Position numbers and translations under genes: made by a program. A stretch of DNA of 64,000 bases. Origin: Oasisia sp. SBJ-2009. Lineage: Eukaryota > Annelida > Polychaeta > Sabellida > Siboglinidae. Under the pieces are notes generated by a model that was not told the origin of the DNA, did no database searches, and saw only the letters and a list, made by a program, of their open reading frames with translations. Shown piece by piece: positions 11,450 to 24,194 of this stretch. The stretch spans positions 56,256,435 through 56,320,434 of the forward strand of contig OZ024855.1 in assembly GCA_964017155.1 (NCBI GenBank), read 5' to 3'. The stretch's first letter is position 1, and the number at the start of each line of letters is the position of its first letter.

Positions 11450-11942
11450 CATTTATGGTCATCCTACAACGCGATGCATTCTTCCAACCGTGTATCGGTG
11501 GGCAGGCGTTTGGTGCATGAGCACCCGGTTTGTTTTGCCTCGTTGTTTACGCCTGACACGGCGTAGCGGAAATGACCAGCGAGTGAGCCACGGCACCGAC
11601 TGTACAGCCTCAAGCCCGGCTCGCGACGGCCACGGGTGACGAGAACGGCGGGTGATCAGTGAGCACCAGTCATTGACTACGGAAATCATTTCTTTATCTC
11701 GCATTACAGTCACAATCAGACCATTTGTGTAGCACAGCAGCTCCGTGCAGCCTAGCACTCGCTCCCGACCCCGAACTGTGTCGGTGAGTGTCAATCAAGT
11801 GCAAGCTGCCTAAATTCTACGTCGCTGCGAGTGACGTTGACGTCACACAGTCGTAAGCATCGCCTGTCAAGTCCTGTCCTAGACCTAGTTCTGGCTTTGC
11901 CAAGTTCAAGCCACAGAGAAGACGCGACAACGCTTTGACTGT
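11450..11942 (+). promoter_or_regulatory. LPIN: Candidate lipin promoter and non-coding first exon
   Basis: A CpG-rich stretch ends in a strong splice donor: ACTGT at 11942 followed by GTAAGTAC. No ORF links through it, so it would be a 5'UTR exon spliced to the acceptor before 24156. A perfect full-length CRE (TGACGTCA) lies within it. Assignment to lipin rests on orientation and on the lack of another + strand gene between; cDNA would be needed to prove it. Confidence 0.4.
11838..11845. promoter_or_regulatory. Palindromic CRE (TGACGTCA)
   Basis: A perfect cAMP-response element with an additional GTGACG half-site just upstream. In mammals LPIN1 is induced under fasting and glucocorticoid/cAMP signalling, which would fit, but regulation here is inferred. 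Confidence 0.45.
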
Positions 11943-11948
11943 GTAAGT

Positions 11949-13415
11949 ACCAATTCTAGTTCTAACTAATACATTGGCACTGCTCATTTTCATGCTAAAG
12001 GTATAAGCTGACCTCTAGAAGCTCTACTACTAGTACTAGAGTAGAGACTAGAGTTCTTTTGCTCTCTGCCTCCGGACTGGACCAGTGACTGTCGTTTTTT
12101 TCTAGTAAGTAAGTAACAGCTGCTGGGGCAAGGATATAGTTGGATTACTGACTAGTCTTGCATGATGGTGTCCTAACTAGACAGGGACTGATGCCTTGTA
12201 TTATATTCCTGTAGTGCATTAATTCACACTGGTCCCCACTACCATAATGATTGGTAGTGACCGAGTATGGCATTATGATGGTGGAGGCCTAACTGCATGT
12301 TAAATGTAAGGCATAACAATGGCTTGTTTAACTTGCACTGACATGATAACATAAACAGTTCTTACTGCAATATCTGCATCCAGCACCTCATCTAGCTATT
12401 GGTCCAGCTGGTCCAGTTACAGCTATTATGATTATTTAGTGCACCCACCTTGCACTGCCTTTACATGTACTTGGAGTTGGAAACACAACCTTTTCTTTCT
12501 AGACAAAACAAATGATCTAGTTAGATGTTCAGAAACATCAGTTAAGTACTCTCAAATTGACATTACTAAAAAACTATTTTAAACATTATTAACACCAAGT
12601 TGTAATACAAAATCAGGAACATTAATATTTGTACTGAACAAGTTTGCTTAAGTGTTTTTGCTTTGAAGTTGTGACTAATAATAACATATACATTTATGTA
12701 CACTTTGTTCTTGTCAAGGCCAGAATAGCTAAATGATATAATTTTCATTTGACAAACCGGCCTGAGTTGACAACAGTTATATTTGTCATAAAGATGTTTG
12801 GCCACCTGCAGATTTGCAATGGTTGGCAAATGACGCTGATGTTTTAATTGCTCAGTCTGAATTTTTTTTCTAAATTATAAAACTATATACTGTAATTAAT
12901 TATATTTCTTTAACATTATGGAACTGGGTTATATTAGAACGTTGTAGTTGAATAAATTGTGTACTGTCTCCTGTAGTTCTGCTGCATGTTGCTGGAGTCT
13001 GTTTATGTGTAATAAATCAGTCTGTTTTTATCAGCGTAATACCTGTAGTTGGAAACAGTAATCTATTTGACTCACTGTTTGAGCCATAAATCCATCCATC
13101 ATTCAGGACTGGCACTGGCTGGTTTAGCCTTGTTATTGTTTACTTCTAAATAGGTCAGGTAACGGCGCTGAATCAGTTCATTTGGTCTATCTAAGGCACA
13201 TTGGACTTAGATTATCACCAAGGTCAAGAGCAAAAGAAGTACGCCTAAGATAACAGACAAGTTTGAAACATAGTAGTGAGAGGTATATGAGAAAATACAC
13301 ATACTGTGTGAATGGTTTTAAGTTACACGTGCTGTCATCTTAGTAAAAGTGTAAGTACTGTATATGTAAATTTGTTAAGATCACAGAATTTACTTAGTTT
13401 GTTATTGATATACTA
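11949..13415 (+). other. Putative lipin 5' intron, no gene
   Basis: AT-rich, without recognised exons. A short palindromic CTCTACT...AGTAGAG segment occurs near 12025-12050. Confidence 0.45.
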
Positions 13416-13800
13416 GAAAGAGTACAAAGGAGAGTACCATAATGATACAAAAACTCAGGAATATTAGTTATGAAATGCATCTAAACGAATGTGGATTAAC
13501 AATACTAGAAACCAGGAGACTGAGAGGAGATCAGATAGAACAGTCTGTTTACGATATTGAACAGGTATGAAAATATTGACAGAAATATTTTTTTCTCGTT
13601 TAAGGAAGAAAGAAGGACTAGAGGATATTGAATTATATTAGCAAAGAAGCAGTGTCAACTAGATATTAGGAAAAAAATCATTTTCCCAAAGAACAGTAAA
13701 CGAATGGAACAGATTATCAAATTGGCTGATTGTGTAGATGCTCATACTGTTAATATGTTTAAAAATAAAATTGACATATACCTAAGAAGGGTGGGATACA
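13416..13800 (+). pseudogene. CR1-like non-LTR retrotransposon RT C-terminus, decayed
   Basis: The pieces follow the usual order at the C-terminal end of CR1/Jockey-type reverse transcriptases: LERVQRR, then NISYEMHLNECGLTILETRR, then LRGDQIE, then RTRGY-x-IILAKKQCQLDIRK, then FSQRTVNEWNRL, then DCVDAHTVNMFKNKIDIYL. Several frameshifts and stops separate them, so the copy is dead and 5' truncated, as is normal for this class. It lies in the same orientation as lipin, in its putative 5' intron. Confidence 0.75.
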
Positions 13801-16439
13801 TTTAGATAGATAGGTCTAAAAGGGATTCCTTGTCCACCTGCCATCTAGAGTTGATTCTCTAGGTGACAATCTTGTTAAATCTAAATGGGTAAGCTCCTTA
13901 AATTGGGATACCTGCGTAATTATTTTAATATTTACAAAGCCTCAACATTTCTGCAATTTCAGAAGTAATATTCCAGGTAGTTGATTCATTGATCAATGCA
14001 ACATTCAGATTATTACAACTTACAAGTGCTTTCATTATCAAACACATGTTATGGGGTAATGTAATCATGTCTGTGTACTGCTTTTACTACTTGCACAAGG
14101 GACAGACAGTGTCAGTTTACTAATAGCATCGTTTTACACGGCAACTCAGACAGCCAGTAAACATCTCGGTGGTGCGGCTCAGTCAACTCTGGTTGGCCAG
14201 GGTCCAGACACTCAAAACATGTCTTCTGAAGACATCTCAATAGCACTTATGACCTTGCTTGTGGCCCAAAATACTTTAGCCCGAAGCATTTGGGTCATAA
14301 TGTGCCCAGTTGATCAGCTCAGGACTGTCTTACTGAAAACTGCAGTATGACTCTGTTGAATGCAGGTTCGGCCTTTTCTTAGTTTTCTTTCCAATTGGTT
14401 ATCACGTTATTGTTTTTTTTCAGATTGCAATCTGTGATGTATAAAAATTCTGAATCTTGTTACTGATTGCTCTCATCATCGCAATGATAAGCGGATCAAG
14501 TTTATGACATAAATCAGATATTTCTAGCATGTAAAATACATACAGGTGTGACATCAATATGAATTATGAAAGCATGGATGCCATCTTGTCACATAAATTT
14601 GTCAACATCTCCGGTTTTTGCCAGAATGTTCCCGGATACTTATCGAAATATTCTAGAAATAAAATATATCTTAATTTTGCCATTAAATTGAACATCTTCC
14701 TACTGGTGTACTAAAAAATAAAGGCAAGGTCTTATAATTATAGTGTAGTATCCAAACCTCAAGGTCACTCAAAACGCCTTACATTTTTCTCTCTGGCAGA
14801 CTTGTTCAATCGAACACCATCTCGACTTCTCTGTGAAACATCCACAAAAACTACTCTTGTGTCAGATCATGTGCACTTTGTCTGTTTCATGATGAATAAT
14901 CATCAGATATGACGTAGTCAGTGTAACTGAGGCTCCCTATATGTTCCGTCAGCCACACTGACTTAACATCCAATTGCTCCAATTGCAGTGTAGTAACATG
15001 ATCTGATGGGAATTGTTGGGTAAAAATAACAGCTGCCGGAGCTGTGGTTTGCCAGTATTGCTGTGGACACAAAATGGCCCACAAACGAAAGTCAGTCAGT
15101 TTCCTAACACAAGGACAGCTTTGAATAGTTTTGTAATCTAACTGACTGTGTAAAAAACCTAGAAATTTAGCTAATAAATAGAATGTTCTGTTGATTGGAA
15201 AATTGATGTGAGTAGTGAGTACCATTTTGATTTTTAATTATTCTAAATGAATTGTTACTTGCAAATTTTCAATAATTTTTTTCTTCCAGAATGTTCACAG
15301 TTTTCTAAAGTATTGCTCTACATATTATGTGCTTTTTTACTGATATATTGAACATATTTTCCATTTATTTATAAAACCTCTATGTATGTTGTAAGAGAGC
15401 CACCCATGCACAAGAGATGTACAAAAATGCTCACAGGTGTGTATTTAGCGATCAATAAATATTTAAAAACAAAGAGTGCAACTTACAGTACTTTCAAACA
15501 ACTGCCAATAAATGTAAACATGTTTTTTGTCCATTCCATAATTCACAATTGTTGTACATGTATGCAACTAACAAGATGTACGCATGACAACAAAATGTTA
15601 ATTTGTATTTTATTTATTAGAGCACACAAATAACACAGTTTTGTTTAATTGATTTCAGTCAACTGCCACAAGATCTTTCTGTCCATTGAGCAAGTGCATC
15701 TGTATGTGTATAAATATTTATGACATGCTGTGTAGTTACCTGATGGTCAGCCAGCACTGTGTCTGTCCATATAAATGAGACTGACATGTAACATACGCCA
15801 TAAAGTGCATCTGGTGATTCTGGTCACTGTACTTTGATATGATTTATTACAGGTTACAATGGTATGCGTTTGAAGTTACCTATGTGGGTGTTGTGTTGAT
15901 GGCATGATACTGGCCCAGTGGCAGTATGAACATGTTCTTGTTTGATTGGAATGTGGGTCAGAAAGCCTGACACCGCCTAATTAGCATCACTAGCCCAGGC
16001 CTGTGGAACAGTGTCTGTTTAATGGCAGTGCCCCTCCATCAATAATTGCCTTGTCGATCTCTAATTGTAATGAGCTTCAAGCTTACGGGTGCATGTGTAC
16101 TTGCTTACATGCATGGGGAAAGCAATTCATTAAATTTTAGAGTTTGGTTTCTCTGAAACCACCAAATTCCTATTGTGGTATTAACTGATGACTGTGTAGA
16201 AATTTAACATTGGTTTGAGTAGTCTCTATTGTTAGAGGTTGTAGCTATTTTGTCAGTATTCGTGATGTTAATAATCCATGAGCAGTAGTCATGGTAATAA
16301 ATTCAAGTAATGCATCTAGTTAGCTTACCTGATGCTAAAATATGAGTTGTTTTGGTAATAAATATATCGTTGTCTTAAACTGTCCTTATTTAAAATTAAT
16401 GTGACATAAAAGGTTACAATTGTCACGCGATTGGTGATA
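13801..16439 (+). other. Putative intron, no gene recognised
   Basis: AT-rich unique sequence; open frames are short and unconvincing. Confidence 0.45.
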
Positions 16440-16931
16440 AATGTCTCTCTTTAACCGGGGTGGCGCAGCATGGGAATTTCCCATTAATACAAGCTGGCTC
16501 CTTGTGCATTGATATAGCCTACCGCACATTGAGTCACATATTCTCAGCCGACCTTCACCTTGCCCTGGTCAGGCGACCATATCGGCACACACGGTTGGAC
16601 GATGCGTTGATTTGCCGCGTGAGGCAAGGTGTGCGTTTGATGGACCAATCATCACACACCTGGTCCGTGTGCCAAATCTGCCGATCCGTGGTCGCGCTCT
16701 GATTGGCTGGACGCCAGCACTGTCATGTGAGCCGCACTCAGCTGTTTACCGTGTGTCTCAGTCGGCATTGTTGTCACCTGTATATTTGCTGAGGCCATTC
16801 GGTGCAATCATCGCGCGATCATGGCAGTTGTCTGTTCGTTTCCTGTGGTACCTCTGTGTAGTCGGTGGAACTAGCTGGACAGTGGTCAGTCGGGAAGAGG
16901 TGACCGGACGGTTGTGAGCTTGAATCTACTG
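16440..16931 (+). promoter_or_regulatory. LPIN: Candidate alternative promoter and first exon
   Basis: A second GC/CpG-rich island carries two CCAAT-type motifs (GGACCAATCAT near 16640; TGATTGGCT near 16701) about 60 bp apart and in opposite orientation. It ends in a donor, CTG at 16931 followed by GTATGTG. It has the same architecture as the 11.9-kb candidate and could be an alternative lipin first exon. No transcript evidence is available. Confidence 0.35.
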
Positions 16932-17479
16932 GTATGTGATAAATCATGCTTTCATAGATCTATGTTGAGCTGCACAAGTAATTGTTGTTATGTATACAAT
17001 CAGGTGAACATTGTTTTCTTTTTTCCGCAAAGGTGTAGTTGTGTACCACCTGATATATGGTCACTTTATTTACATACTATGCAATGAGCACCTTAATGAT
17101 CTTATTTAAATTATTTCAGTAATAACTGACAGCATTATAAATGTAAGATGCTCATAGTGCTTGGCGGCATGCAGCAGCTACTGTACGGCTGGTATGTATT
17201 CCCGTTGGACACACAACTCCATCATTGTAATTTATCCGTTATATGTGTATATATGCTAACTGTGCTTGCGTGTATACAGTGTATGTGAGATTTTGGTAGA
17301 AGGGGCCAATATAATTTTTCTTCTGGGAGATGAAGGTGGTACTGCGGTATCACTGTTATTGTGAGAGATGCACATGATGGATTATTCATTAGAACTATAG
17401 TATAAGTTTTCTATTATCTGACAACACCATCCATTTGGAGGCTCTGATCATCATGTTGATTATTCTGCCGCAAGTACAA

Positions 17480-18798
17480 GTAGGCAGGAGGTAGTAGGCA
17501 GGAGGTAGTAGGCAGGAGGTAGTAGGCAGGAGGTAGTAGGCAGGAGGTAGTAGGCAGGAGGTAGTAGGCAGGAGGTAGTAGGCAGGAGGTAGTAGGCAGG
17601 AGGTAGTAGGCAGGAGGTAGTAGGCAGGAGGTAGTAGGCAGGAGGTAGTAGGCAGGAGGTAGTAGGCAGGAGGTAGTAGGCAGGAGGTAGTAGGCAGGAG
17701 GTAGTAGGCAGGAGGTAGTAGGCAGGAGGTAGTAGGCAGGAGGTAGTAGGCAGGAGGTAGTAGGCAGGAGGTAGTAGGCAGGAGGTAGTAGGCAGGAGGT
17801 AGTAGGCAGGAGGTAGTAGGCAGGAGGTAGTAGGCAGGAGGTAGTAGGCAGGAGGTAGTAGGCAGGAGGTAGTAGGCAGGAGGTAGTAGGCAGGAGGTAG
17901 TAGGCAGGAGGTAGTAGGCAGGAGGTAGTAGGCAGGAGGTAGTAGGCAGGAGGTAGTAGGCAGGAGGTAGTAGGCAGGAGGTAGTAGGCAGGAGGTAGTA
18001 GGCAGGAGGTAGTAGGCAGGAGGTAGTAGGCAGGAGGTAGTAGGCAGGAGGTAGTAGGCAGGAGGTAGTAGGCAGGAGGTAGTAGGCAGGAGGTAGTAGG
18101 CAGGAGGTAGTAGGCAGGAGGTAGTAGGCAGGAGGTAGTAGGCAGGAGGTAGTAGGCAGGAGGTAGTAGGCAGGAGGTAGTAGGCAGGAGGTAGTAGGCA
18201 GGAGGTAGTAGGCAGGAGGTAGTAGGCAGGAGGTAGTAGGCAGGAGGTAGTAGGCAGGAGGTAGTAGGCAGGAGGTAGTAGGCAGGAGGTAGTAGGCAGG
18301 AGGTAGTAGGCAGGAGGTAGTAGGCAGGAGGTAGTAGGCAGGAGGTAGTAGGCAGGAGGTAGTAGGCAGGAGGTAGTAGGCAGGAGGTAGTAGGCAGGAG
18401 GTAGTAGGCAGGAGGTAGTAGGCAGGAGGTAGTAGGCAGGAGGTAGTAGGCAGGAGGTAGTAGGCAGGAGGTAGTAGGCAGGAGGTAGTAGGCAGGAGGT
18501 AGTAGGCAGGAGGTAGTAGGCAGGAGGTAGTAGGCAGGAGGTAGTAGGCAGGAGGTAGTAGGCAGGAGGTAGTAGGCAGGAGGTAGTAGGCAGGAGGTAG
18601 TAGGCAGGAGGTAGTAGGCAGGAGGTAGTAGGCAGGAGGTAGTAGGCAGGAGGTAGTAGGCAGGAGGTAGTAGGCAGGAGGTAGTAGGCAGGAGGTAGTA
18701 GGCAGGAGGTAGTAGGCAGGAGGTAGTAGGCAGGAGGTAGTAGGCAGGAGGTAGTAGGCAGGAGGTAGTAGGCAGGAGGTAGTAGGCAGGAGGTAGTA
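17480..18798. repeat. 14-bp minisatellite, about 94 perfect copies
   Basis: The unit GTAGGCAGGAGGTA repeats for 1319 bp with no visible variant. The + strand is G-rich with four GG runs per unit span, so two-tier G-quadruplexes are possible. The minus strand has no stop codon in any of its three frames across the array but also no ATG. The unit contains GAGGTAGTAGG, identical to nucleotides 2-12 of let-7 microRNA. Confidence 0.98.
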
Positions 18799-21300
18799 CG
18801 TAGAAGTCGAGTGAGGCTAATAGAGATTCAATGTACGAGGAAGATTAAACGTTATAAGTTATAAACTGGTGTTCACTCAGCTCTTTTAGAAAGTCTCTTC
18901 AGGGTGTCCAAGATAGGTACCAAAGGAAGTTATTTGGAAAATCTGTATGAGTTTATATTACTATTTTGTGGAAAATAATAAGTAAAAAAAAGTAATAATA
19001 TTGGTGGAATCATTCACAGATTCTTGGTCCATTCAAGAGAGTTACTGTTGATGGTGTGTTCTATTCCTGCACAACAAACAACGTTGTTTTTGCTGTACAA
19101 CTTCCATAAATTTATATAGTTCAATATTTATGCATACAACCAGTGTATGGAATACAAAAAAACGTTATAATTATAAATATACACACACAATTTTCATGTG
19201 CAACATTACCATGTTCGAGACATGAACAGGCTCACAAAGAAATCACAAGCACTGCCAGTGTGAGGGATTGCTGAAGATTTATGCAGAAAATACATAACTT
19301 GTAAACAGATTTAAAAGAAATTGCAATGGGTGGCTATAGTTTTAGATGATTTTTTCATCATTGGTATATCCCCCATGCAGTATTGACTGACAAGTAGTAT
19401 GTGGCACTGTCAATTTGACCACATGCTGATATAGTTCGTTTCTGGTAATTCAGAAAATACTTTTTTAAAGTACTATGCCTACAATTTTTTCATCTGTAGA
19501 ATTTTGAATATGTTATCTTTTGTCCTGAAATTGATCACAATCACACAGGAATTGTACCAGTTCATGTGCTGTGTACAATGAAGTCATCACCTAGATCTGA
19601 TGTTGACATCTATATTTAGTTCCAAGTTCCGTTTCTGTCCTTTGTGTAGAGTGATTTAAATGTTCTCTGTTAACAGCGTTATGTGCGATACCATGCAGAG
19701 GGCATGAATGCTCATCCTGTGCTTTCTGGCTTGATGCCTTTTTAACGCTTGAATGACTCCTGTTTTATTCTCTGGAATGAGAGCAGTCACGCACACAGAA
19801 TGACCTTTGGTCATTGGTGATAAAGTACACAACGCAATGGGTGATACATTCTGGGCAAAAGTAGAATTATTATAGTCTGATTAAAGAATGTTTTAACTGT
19901 TAAAGCATGTTTTAAAAAGCTCGACTGAGATTTGTGCGCAAGAGAAACCAGATTTGCAGGCAAAGATTACAATGTTTTTTTCAATCAGGTACAAACACGC
20001 TGACTTTTCAAGTATCCTCTTGACCTATATATAAAAATATAAATATATTGATATACTGTAGACAGGCTGTATTAAAATTCCAAATACACAGGGTTTAATT
20101 CAAATGTCAGATTCTATGTCAGTGTGGTATGCAAAATGTTAAGAGTCTACAAAAATCATTGAGCACTGTAAATTGTAAAGAAGTGACAATTTTAACTCTG
20201 TCCACCCTCAGACTTCAACACTGAGTGAAACTAAGTGCGATGTATCTGAACTGCAAAACAAGATACAAACTGACATTCAAAGCCGTGATGGTCACTGGTC
20301 AGTAAAGGACTGGACAAGTGACTGACCGTTACAGTTGGTCAAGCCTGCTAACAACCACAGAACAGTGGCGTCTTAATCCGAGTTGATGGCAATGTTTCCA
20401 TGAGTTCACTGTTGTAGCGTCCACTTGGAATCAACTGGTCTTCTAAGTCGGCCAAGCGTGGTTTGTTTATATTATTGTACACAGTTGACCAGGGGCTTGT
20501 TGTTTACCAGGTGGTATTGTCCAGGCTAGAGTGGTATTGCTACAACTGGTCAGGTCATGTGAGGTTGTGATCTGTGCGTTGCAGATCAGTGGATTACGTG
20601 ACTTGTTTGTTTGTGTGTTGTTGTTTGTGTGTGTGAGTCATTGCAGCGTGATGTTAATGGATTAGTCATACACTAGGGAACTCACAGCGTAACGATCCAC
20701 TCTCCATTTACTACCGAACCTTTTGGGAGATACCTGTTGAAACATTAGTGCTTTTACTTTCACTTTGGGTGGCTATGACACTTTGCAATTGACTGTCTGC
20801 TATAATAAATTTTTCAAAACTTTGTAATCATAAATATTTGTGGTTTTTCTGATGAGGTGTGTTTGTTAGTGAGAGGTGTAATTGAACTGGTCTGGTTGAT
20901 GTTTTCATAAAGTATAAACAAGACACACTATTTTATAACACAATAAATTCAGTAAATATTTTGGTAGTTATATTAACTAGTAGTTATTTAATTATATTAC
21001 CACCATCTCAGACGAGCTGTAACCACCCCTAAAGACATTTTACTCTCGAAGTGTATGTATAAATAAAGTGTAATCTGTAAACACTAATATTTTTATTATT
21101 TATGTTATGAAATAATATAGGTTTTGTCAGTTTGTTTGTCTGTTGACCTGAACCTCTATCACCCATAGTCTTACAGGTACGGAGCTGACATTTTGTATGC
21201 GCTTAAGAACAGTTTTAGCGCGGGCGAGTCTTTCCCCAGGCAAGACCACGTACCTCAGCTAGTTATTAACTGAACAGCTGGTAAACAACTTTCCATGAAA
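18799..21300 (+). other. Putative intron, no gene recognised
   Basis: AT-rich and unique by eye. Isolated TG-rich patches occur near 20570-20640. No exon or RNA gene is supported. Confidence 0.45.
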
Positions 21301-21362
21301 CAAACGTTACACAGCGTTAGACAGAACTATGTGCTGGAGTTGCACTGCACTAATTGAGCCTG
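21300..21362 (+). other. Possible non-coding exon
   Basis: A stretch ending CTG at 21362 is followed by the donor-like GTGAGTTC, and a TATATATA motif lies just downstream near 21401. It could be a third alternative 5' exon of lipin or chance. Confidence 0.2.
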
Positions 21363-21774
21363 GTGAGTTCTGTACAGAAAGGTCACATAGCAGGCGGTGG
21401 TATATATAGATGTCCCGAAGTGGACGCTACCAGGGTAGATGGCGTCATCGTCAAGGTGACTCTGTCGCTATGCGCTGCAAGTAATTTTAGTTCGACCGTT
21501 TCCTGTTTGACAGTTTTTTTTCTTCGTCTTCTTCGTCTTTTCCCACTAGGTGGGGTCAGCGGCCCGAATTCTTGATTTCCAGAATGTTCTGTCCTTTTTT
21601 TCTATATTTCATCATACATTGCATTTTGTAGATATTATATTATTATATATTGTAATAATATTTCATATTACAATCTCAGTATGCCAAGCTGGTGCACAAC
21701 AACAAGATATAATAAATGAAAATATATACAACAACAATTGATATATGCATAAGGTTAGAATATTAACTCTAGGA

Positions 21775-21975
21775 AACCTAGAAGTTTATTTACATTTCAA
21801 GAGTTTGACCCATGGAAAGTAAATGCAGTAAATAGGGCAATTTATATTAAAAAGTATCCGGTCCTTAGAAGTAAGCAGTTTATTATGATGTTGAAGCAGA
21901 AGTGAGATCTTGCCAAGAAGTGCAGAGCCACGGAGTGACGACAGATTGTATCCATAACCTCACCTGCAGTTACCA
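21775..21975. repeat. Dispersed repeat family B, copy 1
   Basis: It shares with 23540-23850 the segments CTAGGAAACCTA, AAGTAAATGCAGTAAAT, GGCAATTTATAT and, after a gap, GGAGTGACGACAGATTGT. There is no coding capacity. Confidence 0.6.
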
Positions 21976-22559
21976 GTGAAAGGTCTCCTAGCCGGATCTG
22001 TCCAGATTGGTCTGGATCTGAGACATCCATTAGCCCAACTCCCCTCCCCTCCCTTCCCCCGCTATGGCTAACTCTGTCAGTCAGGATAGATGGAAGATGA
22101 AGATACCCAAGTCTGTTGTTTATTATATCACTAATTAGTTTACTTAGAAATATGTTGACTCAAGTGTTCTGTACCAGTATAACCCCCCCCCCCCCCCCAC
22201 TTGGCAGTGGGCCACATGTCCTGCTCTGGCTGATTGTCACGAATTTGATTGTAAAGCACGAAATATGTGACTTTTAGTTAGTAAGTACTGTATATATGTG
22301 TATATATATATAGCCAATATTTAGATGATACTTTATGTTACTTAGGAGTTATTTATTTATAAATGGAATTTATATTCTTATTATGTATGAGTCTGATCAC
22401 CCGCTCTCTACGTTCTTCCATGTACTTCCGTCTCGAAGGAGATACTGTTGTATAAAATGTAAAACATCTCGCTATAGCAGGAGTTTTATGCCTGTGGCCA
22501 ATACTGGCCATTAGAATGTTGAATGCTAAATGATTCATATTGCTGTCAACCGGTTGAAC

Positions 22560-22880
<321 letters not shown>

Positions 22881-23450
22881 TTATGTTGTGTCATTTTTTA
22901 TTATATAGCGATATGTTCAACGTTGTATTTTAAGCACCATTGAAGAGGTTTTTACATCCAGAAATGCTTTATAAAATGAATTTATTATTATAAGCAGTGC
23001 ATTTGTATCAATTTTCAATTCAAAGACATACAGCGTGGCTAAGATATCCTGATGAATTAATGCAGAATGTTCAGATTTAAACATCCGTAACCGTTGTTGG
23101 TGTTGCCTGGTTTTGTCATTGATATGCATAGTCAATTATCAATGACTATTAGTAGTAGTACCACGTATGTTCACGGATAAATCACATGATCGACTTCTTG
23201 CATGCTGATGAGATATTCAACAGAAGGACACTTGTGTAGCAACGTCAACAGTTGTTTACGAAGCCCCTTGTGTCAGGCATCACACATCTGTTGCCCTTGA
23301 CTCAAGAGTCATGAGAGCAAAGGTGTTTTTCACACCCTGAGTGCCTAGGGTATCTGACTATCTGTGTGTTGACATCAGCTGTTCTCATTCTGACATTTGT
23401 TCTCATTCTGACATCACCTTTAGCATTACTAGGTCATGTTACTCATGTGG

Positions 23451-23467
23451 GGGGGGGGGGGGGGGGG
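23451..23467. repeat. Poly(G) run
   Basis: Seventeen or so consecutive G residues. A comparable poly(C) run lies at 22183-22198. Confidence 0.9.
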
Positions 23468-23539
23468 CAGGGGGGAGGTGATCTCATGAAATAACTTCAT
23501 ATATACAATAACAGTTGTTATATGAATTGAGAATAAATT

Positions 23540-23850
23540 ATTACCTCTAGGAAACCTATGTTTATTTATAATTCCAAAAGTAAATGCAGTAAATTGGGTA
23601 ATTTATATGAAAAATTGTCATTCCATAGGAGCAGGGCTTTATGCAAGACCAAATTATTGCCACATGTTTTGGTGGACACATGGCTGTTAACTGTTAAGCC
23701 AGTTTACATACTTTAAAATGTGTCTGATGACCTGAAATGGACTACAAACATATGTGACACCATTTATAATCACTTGGGTGCTGGAGTAACATCTTCCTTC
23801 GCAGCCAAGGAGTGATGACAGATTGTGTTAAATCAGATCCTAAATAGATG
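23540..23850. repeat. Dispersed repeat B interrupted by repeat A
   Basis: Family B flanks (CTCTAGGAAACCTA at the left; AAGGAGTGATGACAGATTGT at the right) enclose about 150 bp of family A (AGGGCTTTATGCA, then GTGGACACATG, GACCTGAAATGGACTACAAA). This is a nested insertion. Family A recurs at 57215 and 63229. Confidence 0.55.
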
Positions 23851-24194
23851 TAGGTATTTTTAAACTTAAGACACAGTGTCTTGTTACACGGAACAAACCT
23901 CTCAAGCCAAAGAGTGCTTATTTTATATACTCTATATAATGTATATATATAGATATACATATTACCACACCTCCTTGTTGTTTCAAGTATCTCTTGAAAT
24001 CAGTGACATCGGAATAATTAATTGACTGAATGAATGTTACTTGTGATGAATGTGTTCTGATTATATGGTTATTTCTGTCATCAGATCTTGGAATCACTAA
24101 CATGACTGTGGGAAAAGAAGAAACATTCTGCTGATTGTTGCAAAAAGAGAAACAGGAACACCCGGGCCCTTGAAGCACTCAAACACTGCTCAAA

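Noticed and set aside
17480..18798. CRISPR-like array
   Set aside because: Pure 14-bp tandem repeat without spacers, in a eukaryotic genome.
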